NCBI GenBank assembly: GCA_036365455.1
Contig: JAWQUS010000030.1
Coordinates: 868,001-932,000 of the forward strand
Source: Macrosoma leucophasiata
Taxonomy: Eukaryota; Arthropoda; Insecta; Lepidoptera; Hedylidae
Length of the DNA stretch: 64,000 nucleotides
Direction: 5' to 3'
Position 1 is the stretch's first letter. Every line of letters begins with the position of its first letter. Under the pieces are notes generated by a model that did not search any database, was not told where the DNA came from, and saw only the letters and a list, made by a program, of their open reading frames with translations. Positions 32,303 to 43,568 of this stretch are shown piece after piece. The position numbers were made by a program, and so were the translations under genes.

Positions 32303-32716
32303 TTAATTTTTTATCCTATATGTAATGTTGCCTGGATGAAAAGACTGCCTGCGTTGTATGGACTTATGTTATTTGTTGTTAATTTTTTGTGTTAATTGAC
32401 TATGTTTAGTGAACGAAAAAATAAGTAAGTAGGACATCTATCTGAGCGGATTTATTGCTGAAAATCAAGACAAAATGTCCATAAGAACTGCCCTGTTTCG
32501 TCGTAAGCCTCTTAATGAATGGTCTTGATTGATTGGACTTCAATCTTCGCGAAATTACTTCATTGGGATTTATTTTGTTTTATTGTTACTTTCTTTAGAC
32601 AAATAACTGTTTTTGTATTTATCTTGCATCTATGTTATGTGTATTTTTATAGTTCATAAGACACTTACAAAACTCAATACATTTATTGAAAACAAAAAAC
32701 TGTTTGTAATATTTAA
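32303..32716. other. No gene seen
   Basis: No supported feature. Confidence 0.4.
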
Positions 32717-32938
32717 TTTTTATTTTTCGCAATAACACATACTCGTACGTGTGGACTTTAGAAATTAAGATAAATGGACCTAAATCGGTCATAAATCAAA
32801 AAGGGAAGGCAAAATTAAACGTATCGGTGTGGGACTTCGGTAGCATATTGGTAAAGAGATTGGACTGGTTGTCATGGGTCGCAGGTTCGATTCCTGCCCG
32901 AAGTCAAATTTTTCTTTTCCATTTTTTTTATTTTCTAA
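32717..32938. repeat. Foldback SINE, D-like second subfamily
   Basis: A minus-strand tail piece (32717-32780, TTTTTCGCAATAAC and AGAAATTAAGATAAATGG) is followed by a plus-strand tRNA-like unit (about 32830-32904; B-box CAGGTTCGATTCC) ending GAAGTCAAATTTTTC. It matches the tail and tRNA unit of 40366-40592, so this subfamily too is found head to head. Confidence 0.75.
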
Positions 32939-32943
32939 AAAAC

Positions 32944-33208
32944 TGTTTTTTATGTAAAGAAGGTGGCAAACAAGCATGCAGTTCTACGTCTACCTACGTT
33001 GGCACCACCGCATTACCTAATCTATCTGCCGCCAAATGGTAGTGTTCAGCACTATCGTGATCCGGTTATGTCTGAGTGGTGGCAACGTATCTGCGCATTA
33101 TGACCTCGGGTTTTTGTATAATTGTGTAGATGTCTGTAGGCTGCAGTCAACACTTGACATCAAGGTGAACTTGCTTGTTTACCACCTTCGCTACATAAAA
33201 AATCTTTT
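32944..33208. repeat. Family B with inverted tail at its 5' end
   Basis: 32944-32984 is a minus-strand B tail (GGTGGCAAACAAGCATGCAG) joined directly to a plus-strand B copy (32985-33208) that starts near GGCACCACCGCATTACC. This is a 5' inversion like those in families A and D. Confidence 0.85.
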
Positions 33209-33339
33209 TACACATTTAAACGATCATATAAGATGATCGTGACATAAAAAAATGTTTGGTTGCCTCGCCGAGATCCAAGAAAATCTGATAACTTAAAACA
33301 TAAACTTAGGTCATAACACACCATCTAGACTAGACTACG

Positions 33340-33530
33340 TCTGCCCCAACCCTGTAGTTTCCCATAAACTTTGTTTGGTAATATCCACGCTAACAGCCCC
33401 TTTGAAAGGTCGAAACGTTGGCATCGAACCAAAAATGCTGTTTAGCTTAATTAGCCCTAAAATATGAGCATTAGACGATTGGATTTTATTTTTATTGTGG
33501 ATAACTTGGTGCGGGTCCAAGATTCAGAAT
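33340..33530 (+). mobile_element. Penelope-like element fragment
   Basis: Contains CCTTTGAAAGGTCGAAACGT and, downstream, TATTTTTATTGTGGATAACT and TGGTGCGGGTCCAAGA, a layout seen at the ends of insect Penelope-like elements. It resembles family C around GAAACGT but is not the same element. Confidence 0.5.
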
Positions 33531-33756
33531 GAGTCAGTGTATGGGACATACCATGCATTTTATGATGTACTGTCAGCACTTTACCGCCGCGCATCGATTT
33601 ACGTATAGTATAACCAAGTATAAAACTGTATCACACCTCCGACCTACATTACTTCGATTCTTTGATAAAAAATAAGATACAATAGAAATATGTTTAGCTT
33701 AACAGTCGGAACTACATAAATATATCAAAGTTCGATAGGAAACTTAACGAGGTTTT

Positions 33757-34048
33757 ACTGGTGGTAGAGCTTCAGTGACGGAGCTCGCGGGCGTAGGCAC
33801 CACCGCATTATCTTATACACTTGCCGCTAAATGGTAGTGTTCAGCACTATCGTGTTCCGGTCAGGTGGTAATGTACCGCCCTGTAATTTCCGGCACAGAG
33901 GCATAATACCTTAGGTCTTAGGAGTTGCGAGATGCGTTACCAGCATCTGCATTTTGACCTTGGTTTTTGTGTAAGTGTCTAAAGGCTCCAGACATCACTT
34001 AACATCAGTGAGAACTGCATGCTTGTTTGCCACTTCCATAAAATAAAA
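33757..34048 (+). repeat. Family B copy, full length
   Basis: From TACTGGTGGTAGAGC to CATAAAATAAAAAAG. Confidence 0.93.
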
Positions 34049-34385
34049 AAGAGCATACGACACAAAAATAAACTCGTATAACTTGCTTCTGCGTATGAAG
34101 CAATGTGGAAGTAAATTGGCTTAATTTGTTTCTCAAAAGGGAACATAGCAACTTAATAGAACAGATAACACCCTAACTGGTGTTTGAATGGTACTTTGAT
34201 CATTTTGAGTCAGCAACAAGCTTCAAAGAAGAGATAGAACAAAAGGAATGAATGAAAAGACACGAAGAAAAGAAGGACATTACCTAATTTTCAGTGCGTA
34301 GGTCAGTCTATATGTAAATAATTACTATTATGGAAGATAAATGAATGAATATTTTAAAAAACAAACACAATTTAAAACAATTAAC
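34049..34385. other. No gene seen
   Basis: AT-rich DNA without recognised family. Confidence 0.4.
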
Positions 34386-34466
34386 ACTGTCTGGGTGCTG
34401 TTGTACACACACAACACATACTCAAACATCCAGACTTGAAACAAATATATTGGGTAGGCCATTTAT
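34386..34466 (-). repeat. Family E fragment
   Basis: Middle part only (GGTGCTGTTGTACACAC and CCAGACTTGAAACAAATAT). Confidence 0.75.
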
Positions 34467-34604
34467 TGCATTTGCAAGGACAATTTTTCGAGAACCAAAT
34501 CAAATGCAAAATGATCTTTTAAGGTAATGTTTAGTTATCTGCTTGAAGATAACTTTACAGGCAGATTGTCGAATGACAAGGGAAACCATGTTCAAGAGTT
34601 AATT

Positions 34605-34680
34605 AATGGCAACCCATTATCCGTCCCACTGCTGGGCACGAGTCTCTCCCCATTTTCGGGGGAGGCCTGGAGAACTTTTG
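34605..34680 (-). mobile_element. RTE-type LINE 3' end fragment
   Basis: Has CCGTCCCACTGCTGGGCACG and GAGTCTCTCCCC, the extreme 3' end of the family at 5222 and 16560. Confidence 0.75.
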
Positions 34681-34925
34681 TTAAAAATAATACAACGAAC
34701 AAAGTAAACAGAGAAACCTTAGGCGTCATACAGACAGAGAATATGTAATAATACTACGACACTTCGACGTCCCGCCCGATTTCCCCGCCTCACCCAACCT
34801 CCTCCCCTCTTATGGGCGACGTTTGGTATTTTCTGCGTGCTACGCACACAGGTGCACTAGGTCTGTGTAATAGAGGCCAAATTAAGCGTTTGTATGGAAT
34901 TTAGGCGGAGTGTCCGCGGTGTTAT

Positions 34926-35152
34926 ATAGATAGAAACGGCGTAAGGTGAAGATGCGCGCGGTGCAGGTGCAGACCAAGCGTGTACCGCTTCAAAACGTTT
35001 TCATAGAAATTGTACGAAGGTGACATTCGTGAATAACACTGAAGCGGCGTGCCTGCTGCCCCGTGAACCTTCTATGAAAACGTTTTGAAGCGGTTCAAGC
35101 CTGCGCTGTGCCTGCATCACACCTTCACCTTACGCCGTTTCTGTATAAATAA
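34926..35152. mobile_element. Palindromic MITE (GAAACGGCGTAAGG ends)
   Basis: AGAAACGGCGTAAGGTGAAG at the left is inverted at the right (about 35130-35147), and CCGCTTCAAAACGTTTTCAT near the middle pairs with its complement. Ends are clear but the TSD is ambiguous (TA-rich flanks). No coding. Confidence 0.75.
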
Positions 35153-35349
35153 TGCCTTAAGTGTCTTCTCTGATGATCCAGTTGAGCTTGGAGCGATAGA
35201 TATATAAAACGATAGATAGAGAAGAGATGTGATCAAATTTACGAAGTCCATAATGAAAACGGGCACATTTATTCAGTAAACGATTCAGTTTCATGAGAAT
35301 CGTTGAGACATGTCTGAGCAACAAGTAAATTACTTACTAATTAACAAAA

Positions 35350-35604
35350 TACGTAACTTCACGCCTGTTAATCCCGAAGGAGTAGGCAGAGGTAAATGCA
35401 TGCATTCAATCATACATGCAAACACCTACGATTTGCCGGTTACGTTTTCGGCCCATGTAACAGGTGGCGAGCCTGTTGCCATCTCCGTGCACATTACCAA
35501 ACTCCGAGGTACTGGAAAACTTCCAGAAAATGGAAAAAACCCAATAGAACCAGAGATAAAGGATTTTAAACCGTTATCTCTGATAGACCCCGACTCGGGA
35601 ATCG
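35350..35604 (-). repeat. Family A SINE without tRNA-like A-box
   Basis: The body is complete but the head stops inside the B-box (CCCGACTCGGGAATCG), directly abutting a C fragment. Confidence 0.9.
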
Positions 35605-35617
35605 GAAATCTATTACT

Positions 35618-35735
35618 ATCGTGGTCCCGGGTACGGAACGGACGGAAGGTAAAAATCTAAAACGGCGTGTTGATTTTAAAAATCTTTTAAGTTGAATATA
35701 TGCGAGATAATGTAGGTCGCGAAAACCTAAGAACA
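35618..35735 (+). mobile_element. Family C fragment
   Basis: 3' half: GGTCCCGGG, GGCGTGTTGATTTTAAAAAT, ATGCGAGATAA and CGCGAAAACCTAAGAACACA. Confidence 0.75.
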
Positions 35736-36487
35736 CATCAAGAGTATTATATTTTATCTTGTTACAATAAACAAGAACCCTGGCCCTTGATTTTGCTCAT
35801 CCACAAGCTAAAATAACAAACACTTCACGCGTTTCCAAAGTACAAAATCAACATCAGAACCATCGCCGCTTTTATTTCCACCACGATTAACAATACGTCT
35901 TAAACATTCAAACAAAACCGTATTCCGCGTACAGAAAAATAAATGCCTTCGAAGAACGGCTCATTAAAATACAAAACGCTGTAGGAGTGTTTTTGACGTC
36001 TGCAAGATATCTACAAGTATCTCAGGGGACGTGCCGGCGACGGAACCTTGTTTTAAAACTGTTCCTTTAAGAGCTGCAAAGGATTGCGCGACAAAGGTTA
36101 GGTAGTTCTTTCTATCATTAACTTTGTAATCCTTTCATTTGAATTGTACATCTGCCTTTTAGTTTCTCGGTTTGGAGGTGAAATGTCGATGCCTTTTCTG
36201 TTTTTATATTAGGCATACTGGGAGCTAATTATCACAGTGATATTTTAAGATTATAATCTCTGTCAAAAACCTTTGTAATACAGGAGATACGTTTAGTTGA
36301 TTCTTTTAATTGCGTTTGAATATTCACTCCATTTCATAAGTATACGTTTGGGCCAGAAGGCTCCCCTTTCTTGAGCTGGGTCCAGAAGCGAGCAGCAGCC
36401 TGCGGGGTTGCGGATGCGTGCTAAAGCGTTGCCGTGACGCCGCCATTGAGGATGAACGACTTGGGAACACCCAGGGGTTTTTAGTAA
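35736..36487. other. No gene seen
   Basis: No supported feature; the minus-strand frames at 36293-36542 run partly through the neighbouring SINE. Confidence 0.4.
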
Positions 36488-36798
36488 ACGTAACTTCACG
36501 CCTGTAATCCCTGAAAGGGTAGGCAGAGGTAAATGCATGCATTCAAGCATACATGCAAACACCCACGATTCGCCGGTTACGTTTTTGACCCATGTAACAG
36601 GTGGCGAGCCTGTTGACATCTCCGGGCACATTACCAAACTTCGAGGTACTGGGAAATTGCCAGAAAATGGAAAAGTCCCAATAGAACCAGAGATAAAGGA
36701 CTTTACACCATTATCTCTGATAACCCCCTACCCGGGAATCGAACCCAGGACCTCAGCGTTGTAGTAGTGGCCTGCTACCACTAGGCTACCGAGGTAGT
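36488..36798 (-). repeat. Family A SINE, full length
   Basis: Complete minus-strand copy with the GGTAGCCTAGTGGTAGCAGG head variant shared with 39828 and 37759. Confidence 0.93.
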
Positions 36799-37373
36799 AC
36801 TTTTTTAGTTAAGTAGTAGGTAGGGTTTTTAGTAGGCAGACAAAATTCTTTATTTAACGCACTTTCACCTGGTATTTAAAAAAAGTTATGTGTGCCAACG
36901 AACTCTACCTCCAACCGGAGTTTCACAAAATCCTTTATATCTATTAAGGACACAAGATAATTGCTTTGTATTGACCACAGCACTACCACAATTTAGTTAC
37001 TCATCGTTTTTATGTACTTAAGTCCACTCACCACGAGAGGCGAAAATCCTTAAGGAATCCACAATTACATGAACAACATGGGAAAATGGATTCTAACCTC
37101 TGCATTTAAGTTATATTTTCGTCTGTATACTGTACAAGTATGTGTACAGACCGCACATTCACAATTGTTACAATTAAGTCGCATCTCACTTTCTCTCTGG
37201 CCGGGAACGGCGGGATAAGCGCGGCTAATCCCGTCCCGGACTAGGGCCGGATTAGGTAGACTGAGCGGTTGCGACTTGAACGACTTTTACGACTAAAAAT
37301 CTGGAGTTAAGCTCCATAGCTTTTCGTTCTATTGAATTACGGTGCCATGCAAAAGATTATTTTTTAATCATGG
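36799..37373. other. No gene seen
   Basis: A moderately GC-rich patch (37190-37270) has no recognised identity. Confidence 0.4.
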
Positions 37374-37478
37374 TGGTAAAGAAGGATGCACTGCGCATGG
37401 ATGGTAACTGAATTCTGCAGTATATAGACATCTACACAAAAACCTGAAATCAAAATGTAGACACATTGTCATAAATGT
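37374..37478 (-). repeat. Family B fragment, degraded
   Basis: Only GACATCTACACAAAAACC and AAATGTAGAC type segments remain recognisable. Confidence 0.55.
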
Positions 37479-37514
37479 TGTTTAAGTTCAGAAATTAATA
37501 AATATGTTAATTCT

Positions 37515-37706
37515 TGATGACCCAGTTGGTCCAGTAGTGTAATATGAATGAATGATTCCATCAACATATCGGGACAAATATGTATGTATCCTACAGATAT
37601 TTGTTCCAGATCGGGGTGTTTATCTATGTGATGGGTGTGTACAACGGCACCCATGAGACAGGTTTATATCAGTGTTCGACTGTGAGTGTAAGCGTATTTT
37701 ATTATT
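37515..37706 (+). repeat. Family E SINE, degraded
   Basis: tRNA-like head decayed (GACCCAGTTGGTCCAGTAG; B-box lost); tail intact with GTACAACGGCACCCATGAG and GACTGTGAGTGTAAGCGTAT. Confidence 0.85.
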
Positions 37707-37758
37707 AAAATACAATTAAATAAACCTACTATTTTAAACTAACTAGAATTAAACTTTA

Positions 37759-38069
37759 ACTGCCTCGGTAGCCTAGTGGTAGCAGGCCATTATTACTACG
37801 CTGAGGTCTTGGGTTCAATTCCGAGGTAGGGTGTTATCAGAGATAATGGTGTAAAGTCCTTTATCTCTGGTTCTATTGGGATTTTTTTCATTTTCTGGAA
37901 ATTGCCCAGTACCTCGAAGTTTCGTAGTGTGCCCGGAGATGTCAACAGGCTTGCCACCTGTGACATGGGCCAAAACGTAACCAGTGAATCGTGGGTGGTT
38001 GCATGTATGCTTGAATGCATGCATTTAGCTCTGCCTACCTCTTCGGGGATTACAGGCGTAAAGTTACGT
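37759..38069 (+). repeat. Family A SINE, full length
   Basis: Several substitutions, including a B-box change (TTCAATTCC). Confidence 0.92.
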
Positions 38070-38773
38070 ACTATTTATTTCTTTTTCAAGAATTAAACTT
38101 GTTTTCGATTTATGTTTGACATACGAAAACAAAGTCGCAACGTTTGCAATCGACCTAACAATCCCCTTTACCCGACGCTGTTAATATTTTATTGAAAAAC
38201 CTCCTTCGCAAGCTTGTAGCTGGAATGCTGAGCGCAAGAAGTGCTTTAATTGAATGTATGGATCCCTTAAGAAGATTATGGCAAAGCGCATTATTTATGT
38301 ATAGAGTACAGGGAACGCGACCCCATTGCAAGACCCCGAAATTTCAGAATCTTAGGAATGCAAGTAGCAAGATTTTAATCAATCTTATTCAACTATATAT
38401 AAAAATACAAAGATAAAACAGTTTTGAAAAAAAATCCTCAATTTGAGAGTAAAAACTGATAATGTTCTGAAATTTGGTATACCTAAAATATTTAGCACTT
38501 GTATTTCCTGAGCATTCGTGATGAGTGAGTAACCTTTCGCTTTTATATAATAATATAAAGATTACCTGTGTTCGCACTATATTCACTATATTTAGAAATA
38601 ATAACGAACTTTTTCAGATGGATTTTTTGTGCCGCCGTAGCACACGGGTTCAAATTTCGGGAAAAAGTGTAAAGAGTATTTTTCCAACGTATTCCGAATC
38701 CTATAATTATCCAGTAGGAAGTAGAGTCCGAAGATATTTTATTATACATTTTACACATTTACTTATACATTTT
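38070..38773. other. No gene seen
   Basis: Short open frames at 38192-38416 and 38525-38758 show no domain; no repeat family of the window. Confidence 0.4.
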
Positions 38774-39056
38774 ACTGGTGGTAGAGCTCCAGTGACGGAG
38801 CTCGCGGGCGTAGGCACCACCGCATTACCTAATATACTTGCCGCTAAATGGTAGTGTTCAGCACTATCGTGTTCCGGTCAGGTGGTACTGTACGGCCCCG
38901 TAATTTCTGGCACAGAGGCATAACACCTTAGGCCTCAAGAGTGGTAACGCATCTGTATTTTGACATTGGTCTCTGTGTGGGTGTCATCATAGACTGCAAT
39001 CATCATTTAACATCAATGTGAACTGCATGTTTGTTTGCCACTTGCATTACATAAAA
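38774..39056 (+). repeat. Family B retroposon, reference copy
   Basis: Begins ACTGGTGGTAGAGCTCCAG, then GGCGTAGGCACCACCGC, TGCCGCTAAATGGTAGTG, TTCAGCACTATCGTG, CACAGAGGCATAACACC, GTGGTAACGCATCTG, GGTGTCATCATAGACTG and GTTTGCCACTTGCATTAC before an A-rich end. The shared fixed 5' end and common 5' truncation indicate a short retroposon, probably mobilised by a LINE with the same 3' end. The layout matches a repeat I know as widespread in Lepidoptera. No ORF. Confidence 0.92.
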
Positions 39057-39167
39057 AAGTGTTTTTAACGTTAAGTCTATTTAGAAAACTATGGGAAGTA
39101 TTCATCTACCAACACTACAATTGCATGCAGTTTGCCACTGACAAAAGTAACACGAACATTTAATTTT

Positions 39168-39310
39168 AGCCTGGGTTGTCTGGGTTGTACCAAGATATTA
39201 TTTGTTTAAGATAAAAATTTTGTTACATTTCACACCCTTCTCTAACTTTAACAGATTTCTTTAGGTTCGAGACGGAGGTAAAAAATATCGTGGTGCAACC
39301 CATGCTTAGA
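39168..39310. mobile_element. Palindromic MITE, decayed relative of 22277
   Basis: Keeps TTCTCTAACTTTAACAGATT, GTGGTGCAACCCA and a duplicated CTGGGTTGT at the left end. Confidence 0.65.
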
Positions 39311-39613
39311 ATTTAAAACTGTCTTTTACTTTTTTGTAAGTAAATTTAGATGTTAAGAAAAAGATTTATTCATTTGGAATTCTCCAGCTAACACCTCAAT
39401 AATCTGCAGATGTTTACGATTGCGTGTAAACCGAGCTTTAGCTCCCGACTTATCTAGTCTTATCTTTAAAGGTTCTCACCTAATTGCATATCGTAAGTCG
39501 GGGTTAAGATATCTCCTTTTTATATCTTGATGTTTGTTTATTTTGATATCGTTTGTTTAATTTTTAACAGTAGAAAATTAGAAAGAAAACAAGTAAGAAA
39601 TTTAATTTATTTT

Positions 39614-39735
39614 ACTGGTGGTAGAGCTCCAGTGATGGAGCTCGCGGGCGTAGGCACCACCGCATTACCTAATATACTTGCCGCTAAATGGTAGTGTTCA
39701 GCACTATCGTGTTCCTGTCAGGTGGTTGGTCATGT
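39614..39735 (+). repeat. Family B, 3'-truncated
   Basis: Normal 5' end, then breaks off within the GTCAGGTGGT segment; no tail. Confidence 0.9.
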
Positions 39736-39827
39736 ACCATAAAACGCCCATCTTCCGCATTTTTAGTGTGTATCTTTTCAATGGGATGCGAAAATGGAAA
39801 TGTACACTTCTAAATTTCCCACTGCTA

Positions 39828-40137
39828 ACTGTCTCGGTAGCCTAGTGGTAGCAGGCCACTACTACTACGCTGAGGTCCTGGGTTCGATTCCCGGGTAGGG
39901 GTTATCGGAGATAATTGTGTAAAGTCCTTTATTTCTGGTTCTATTGGGAGTTTTTCCATTTTCTGGAAATTTCCCAGTACCTCGAAGCTTGGTAATGTGC
40001 CCGGAGATGTCAACAGGCTCGTCACCTGTTACATGGGCCAAAACGTAACCGGCGAATCGTGGGTGTTTGCATGTATGCTTGAATGCATGCATTAACCTCT
40101 GCCTACCCCTTCGGGTATTACAGGCGTGAAGTTACGT
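39828..40137 (+). repeat. Family A SINE, full length
   Basis: Well-preserved head and body; ends GGCGTGAAGTTACGTTTT. Confidence 0.93.
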
Positions 40138-40353
40138 TTTAAATTTCCTACATTTCATTAAGTATTTTTTTTGTTGAAGTCAAAACTTATCCTTATAATG
40201 AATAATCTAAAAAACACAATGCAAAGCTTTTTGTATCAACAAACACGAAGAGCGGAGGGCGTGTCGAGCCGTCACACACGGTAAGTAATGCGCTCCCGTA
40301 CGGCCTTCTCCGTGTCGTGCGGATTGCAACAGTAGGCCTCACTGCAATGTACT

Positions 40354-40604
40354 GTCATGAGACTTTAGAAATTAAAGATAAACGGAACGAAAAATTTGAC
40401 TTCGGGCAGGAATCGAACCTGCGACCTCAGGATAACCAGTCCAGCTGCTTTACTCCGGTAGCTTAATGCAAAGCGGCTGGACTGGTTATCCTGAGGTCGC
40501 AGGTTCGATTCCTGCCCGAAGTAAAATTTTTCTTTCCGTTTTATTCTTAATTTCTAATGTTCAATCGCTTGTTGCGAAAAATAAATAGTACAGTCATGAG
40601 ACTT
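40354..40604. repeat. Foldback SINE of the second D-like subfamily, with TSD
   Basis: Insertion 40366-40592 flanked by gtcatgagactt (40354-40365, 40593-40604). The left arm is a minus-strand tail and tRNA-like half; the right arm is the plus-strand tRNA-like unit (GCTGGACTGGTTATCCTGAG, B-box CAGGTTCGATTCC) and tail. The arms pair over about 80 bp with a loop near 40445-40465. Confidence 0.93.
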
Positions 40605-40607
40605 CTT

Positions 40608-40881
40608 TTAATGTAACTAAGGTAGCAAGCAATCACGTAGCTTACATGCATGTTAAGTGATGAAGCAGCTTATATACATCTATACAAAAACTAGAGGTCA
40701 AAATGCAGTTGTTTTGCTACTCCAAAGAACTTAGTTGCAATGTGTCTGTTACAGTTATTATGGGGCCATTAGTTACCATCAAACCGGAGCAGGGCAGTGT
40801 TGAACACTATCATTTGGCGGATAGATTAGGTAATGTGGCCTCCGCTCTCGAGTCCCTGACACTGGAACTCTATCACCAGTA
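40608..40881 (-). repeat. Family B, older diverged copy
   Basis: Complete but diverged; begins directly after the TSD of the foldback SINE and ends CTCTATCACCAGTAGG. Confidence 0.85.
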
Positions 40882-41069
40882 GGTAAGTAATAAGCTGCCT
40901 GTGGCAAAGGGTGGAAGCCTGGTGACCCGAAACACAGGCCCATAAAGCCTAGCTTAGGCACCAATCTTCCACTATATACTCTCAAATGTATGATTTCTTT
41001 GTTGAACCGTTTACATAATAATGAATTTGTTATGTGTATTGTGGTAAGAAAATAAATTATTATTTTATT

Positions 41070-41160
41070 TTATTTCATTATTTCATTTCATTATTTCATG
41101 TCATTATTTCATTTCATTATTTCATTTCATTATTTCATTTCATTATTTCATTTCATTTCC
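41070..41160 (+). repeat. 13-bp minisatellite
   Basis: About seven units of TTTCATTATTTCA with few changes. Confidence 0.9.
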
Positions 41161-41227
41161 CTGGCTGGCCTTATCTGTGTCGTGCGGATTGCAACTGTAG
41201 ACCTCCGGCCTGCAACTTACCTGCCGC

Positions 41228-41368
41228 CGGGGTGCTGGGGACGCATCTGCATTTTAACCTCTGATTTTTGTGTACATGTCTACAGGCTGTATTGTCTGTA
41301 TGTGCAGTCATCTCTTAACATCCATGTAGACTATATTTTTCTTTACCACCTTGGTTACATAAAAATAA
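41228..41368 (+). repeat. Family B tail fragment, diverged
   Basis: Contains GGGGACGCATCTGCATTTTA, TGTACATGTCTACAGGCTG and CAGTCATCTCTTAACATCC. Confidence 0.75.
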
Positions 41369-41999
41369 TAGGCACTGTGACGCCTACACCTTCAATTGCC
41401 GTCACTGAAGCGCCACATTACGCTTATTTGTCACTATAATGATAGGTACAAAAAACGACAAAAAATACAGACACATCTTCAGCTGACAATAACAGTAACC
41501 ACACAACTAACCGAATGTCTGTACCATCAAAAACATGAATCAAAGTATTGTGATTAGGCACACAAGTGCCATCGTCACCCACTGTATTACGGCGTAGCAA
41601 TTTGCCGCTACCCTCGCAGTCACCCTCCAATTTATTGGACCATCTTACCCCAAAAAGGGTCCTCGGATTCCGTAAGACGTTCGGAACTCAATAGAGTTGT
41701 GTTCTGCTTTGTACATTAGAAGAAAAGATTTAATGTTTCCTTACCTTCGAGATATGTGTATCTTGAATATAATAAAACATGAAATCTACTTGATTGGTTG
41801 ATTGTGAAAATGCAAATACGTTGCCGCCCCTGAGCTGTATTCTCATGTCTCTGTGATAGTAATTACGAAGATACGCGCGGGTGCAATGTTGATTGTTACG
41901 AGTAATTTGGTGGCATTTTGTATAATCAATTCCTACCGGTTCAACTGTTTAAAATGATAATTGACGATGTAAGCGCCATATGGTTTTAAGGTATGCATT

Positions 42000-42118
42000 A
42001 GAAACTACCTTTTTTTTCATACAAACATTTTCCGGACAATTATAAATACAACACAAAAAGAATTAGTGAAATCGGTCCAGCCGTTCTCGAGTTTAACGCT
42101 TAGCAACGCTTAATGAAA
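42000..42118 (+). mobile_element. RTE-type tail fragment
   Basis: Carries GTGAAATCGGTCCAGCCGTT and CTCGAGTTTAACGCTTAGC, a common lepidopteran LINE-derived segment (from memory). Confidence 0.6.
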
Positions 42119-42128
42119 AACTGAAAGT

Positions 42129-42528
42129 ACTTGTCTAGTACGGAAGATGGCGTATGACCGCGCTGACTCGCGCATACGAAGTTTTCATGCGAGTTGCCTT
42201 AGATACTATTACAATTTGCCAACCTAAATCGTAGGGCCATTAACCTCTAAAACCATTGAAATACAAAACACACACAAATTACATAACACCAACGCACGGC
42301 AAACACTATTCGATATTTTTATAAAGTTAAGCTTATATCACAAAAAACAGAATAAAACGATCGCGACCCGAGTGTCCCAGCCATTGCAATGGATGCTAAT
42401 AAAATTTCCATCACTCTCGCTTGTCGCGTCAAAAAGCATATCGAAACAGAGCCCATCAAAGGACTAGTGACAGACAAACATAAAAGAGCTGATAAAACAC
42501 GAATAAATACGTTTAATATTGGATACAC
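42129..42528 (+). repeat. Local direct duplication, unit 1
   Basis: About 400 bp matching 42692-43084 with a 563-bp offset. Contains an open frame starting MDANKISIT (42389-42571); see the second unit for why it is not called a gene. Confidence 0.88.
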
Positions 42529-42691
42529 ATATTTTAGCCAGCTTGTGATGCAGCAAAAATTATTAAAATAATTGTTATTCAGCTTGTTATCGTATAACTT
42601 AAGACAGGACTATCATACCATTGCGAGAAAAGCTTCTGTAACGGCCGGTTCATAAAGCGCCACCTAGCGGTATAGAGGAAAAACACAAGTA

Positions 42692-43084
42692 CTTGTCTAC
42701 TACTGAAGATGGCGTATGATTGCACTAACTCGCACATACGAAGTTTTCATGGGAGTTGCCCTACATACTATTACAATTTTCCAACCTTAATCGTAGGGCC
42801 ATTAACCTCTAAAAAACATTGAAATAAAAAACACACACCTATTACATAACACAACGCACGGCAAACACAATTCGATCTTTTATAAAGTTAAACTTAAACA
42901 AACTGGATGAAACGATTGCGACCCGAGTGTCCCAGCCATTGCAATGGATGCTAATAAAATTTCCATTACTCTCTCTCTTCGCGTCAAAAAGCATATCGAA
43001 ACAGAGCCCATCAAAGGACTAGTGACAGACGAACATAAAAAAGCTGATAAAGCACGAATAGATATGTTTAATAATGGACCATTT
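42692..43084 (+). repeat. Local direct duplication, unit 2
   Basis: Shared ATACGAAGTTTTCATG, GTAGGGCCATTAACCTCTAA and GCGACCCGAGTGTCCCAGCC segments. The shared MDANKISIT frame differs between units by about eight amino-acid-changing and one silent codon change, and the two C-termini diverge completely, so selection on a protein is not supported. Confidence 0.88.
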
Positions 43085-43141
43085 CCCTTTTCCATGTTCG
43101 AAACAAAGTTGCTCAAATTGACATCCGTGTTGCAGAATATG

Positions 43142-43260
43142 TTATTTTATGTAATGCGGGTCAGTATGCAGTTCACGTAAATGGTAAGTGAGTACTGGAG
43201 TTTACAGGTATATAAACAAAAACTAGAGGTGGAATTTATATGTGTTGTCATTCCGGAAGC
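43142..43260 (-). repeat. Family B tail fragment, diverged
   Basis: ATGTAATGCGGGTCAGTATG and TGGTAAGTGAGTACTG; abuts the local duplication. Confidence 0.7.
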
Positions 43261-43308
43261 TTAAACTGGCTTTCACAAAACCGTACGAGAATTTAAACGT
43301 AAAAAAAA

Positions 43309-43568
43309 ATAACTTCACGCCTGTAATCGCCGAAAGGATAGGCAGAGGTAAATGCATGCATCATACATGTAAATACTCACAATTCGCCGGTTAATACTCG
43401 TAGTAGTCTATTGATATCTCCGGGCACATTACCAAACTTTGAGGTACTGGGAAACTTCCAGAAAATGAAAAAATCCCAATAGAACCCGAGATAAGGGATT
43501 TTACACCGTTATCTCTAATATCCCCCGACCCGGGAATCGAACTCGGAACCCCACCGGAGTAGTAGCGT
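43309..43568 (-). repeat. Family A SINE, head partly lost
   Basis: Body with small deletions (GTTAATACTCGTAGTAGTC replaces the GTAACC...CCTGTT part); B-box CGGGAATCGAACTCGG present. Confidence 0.88.

Noticed and set aside
42389..43180. Duplicated MDANKISIT frames as a conserved gene pair
   Set aside because: Between the two units almost all codon differences change the amino acid and the C-termini diverge, so no sign of selection for a protein.
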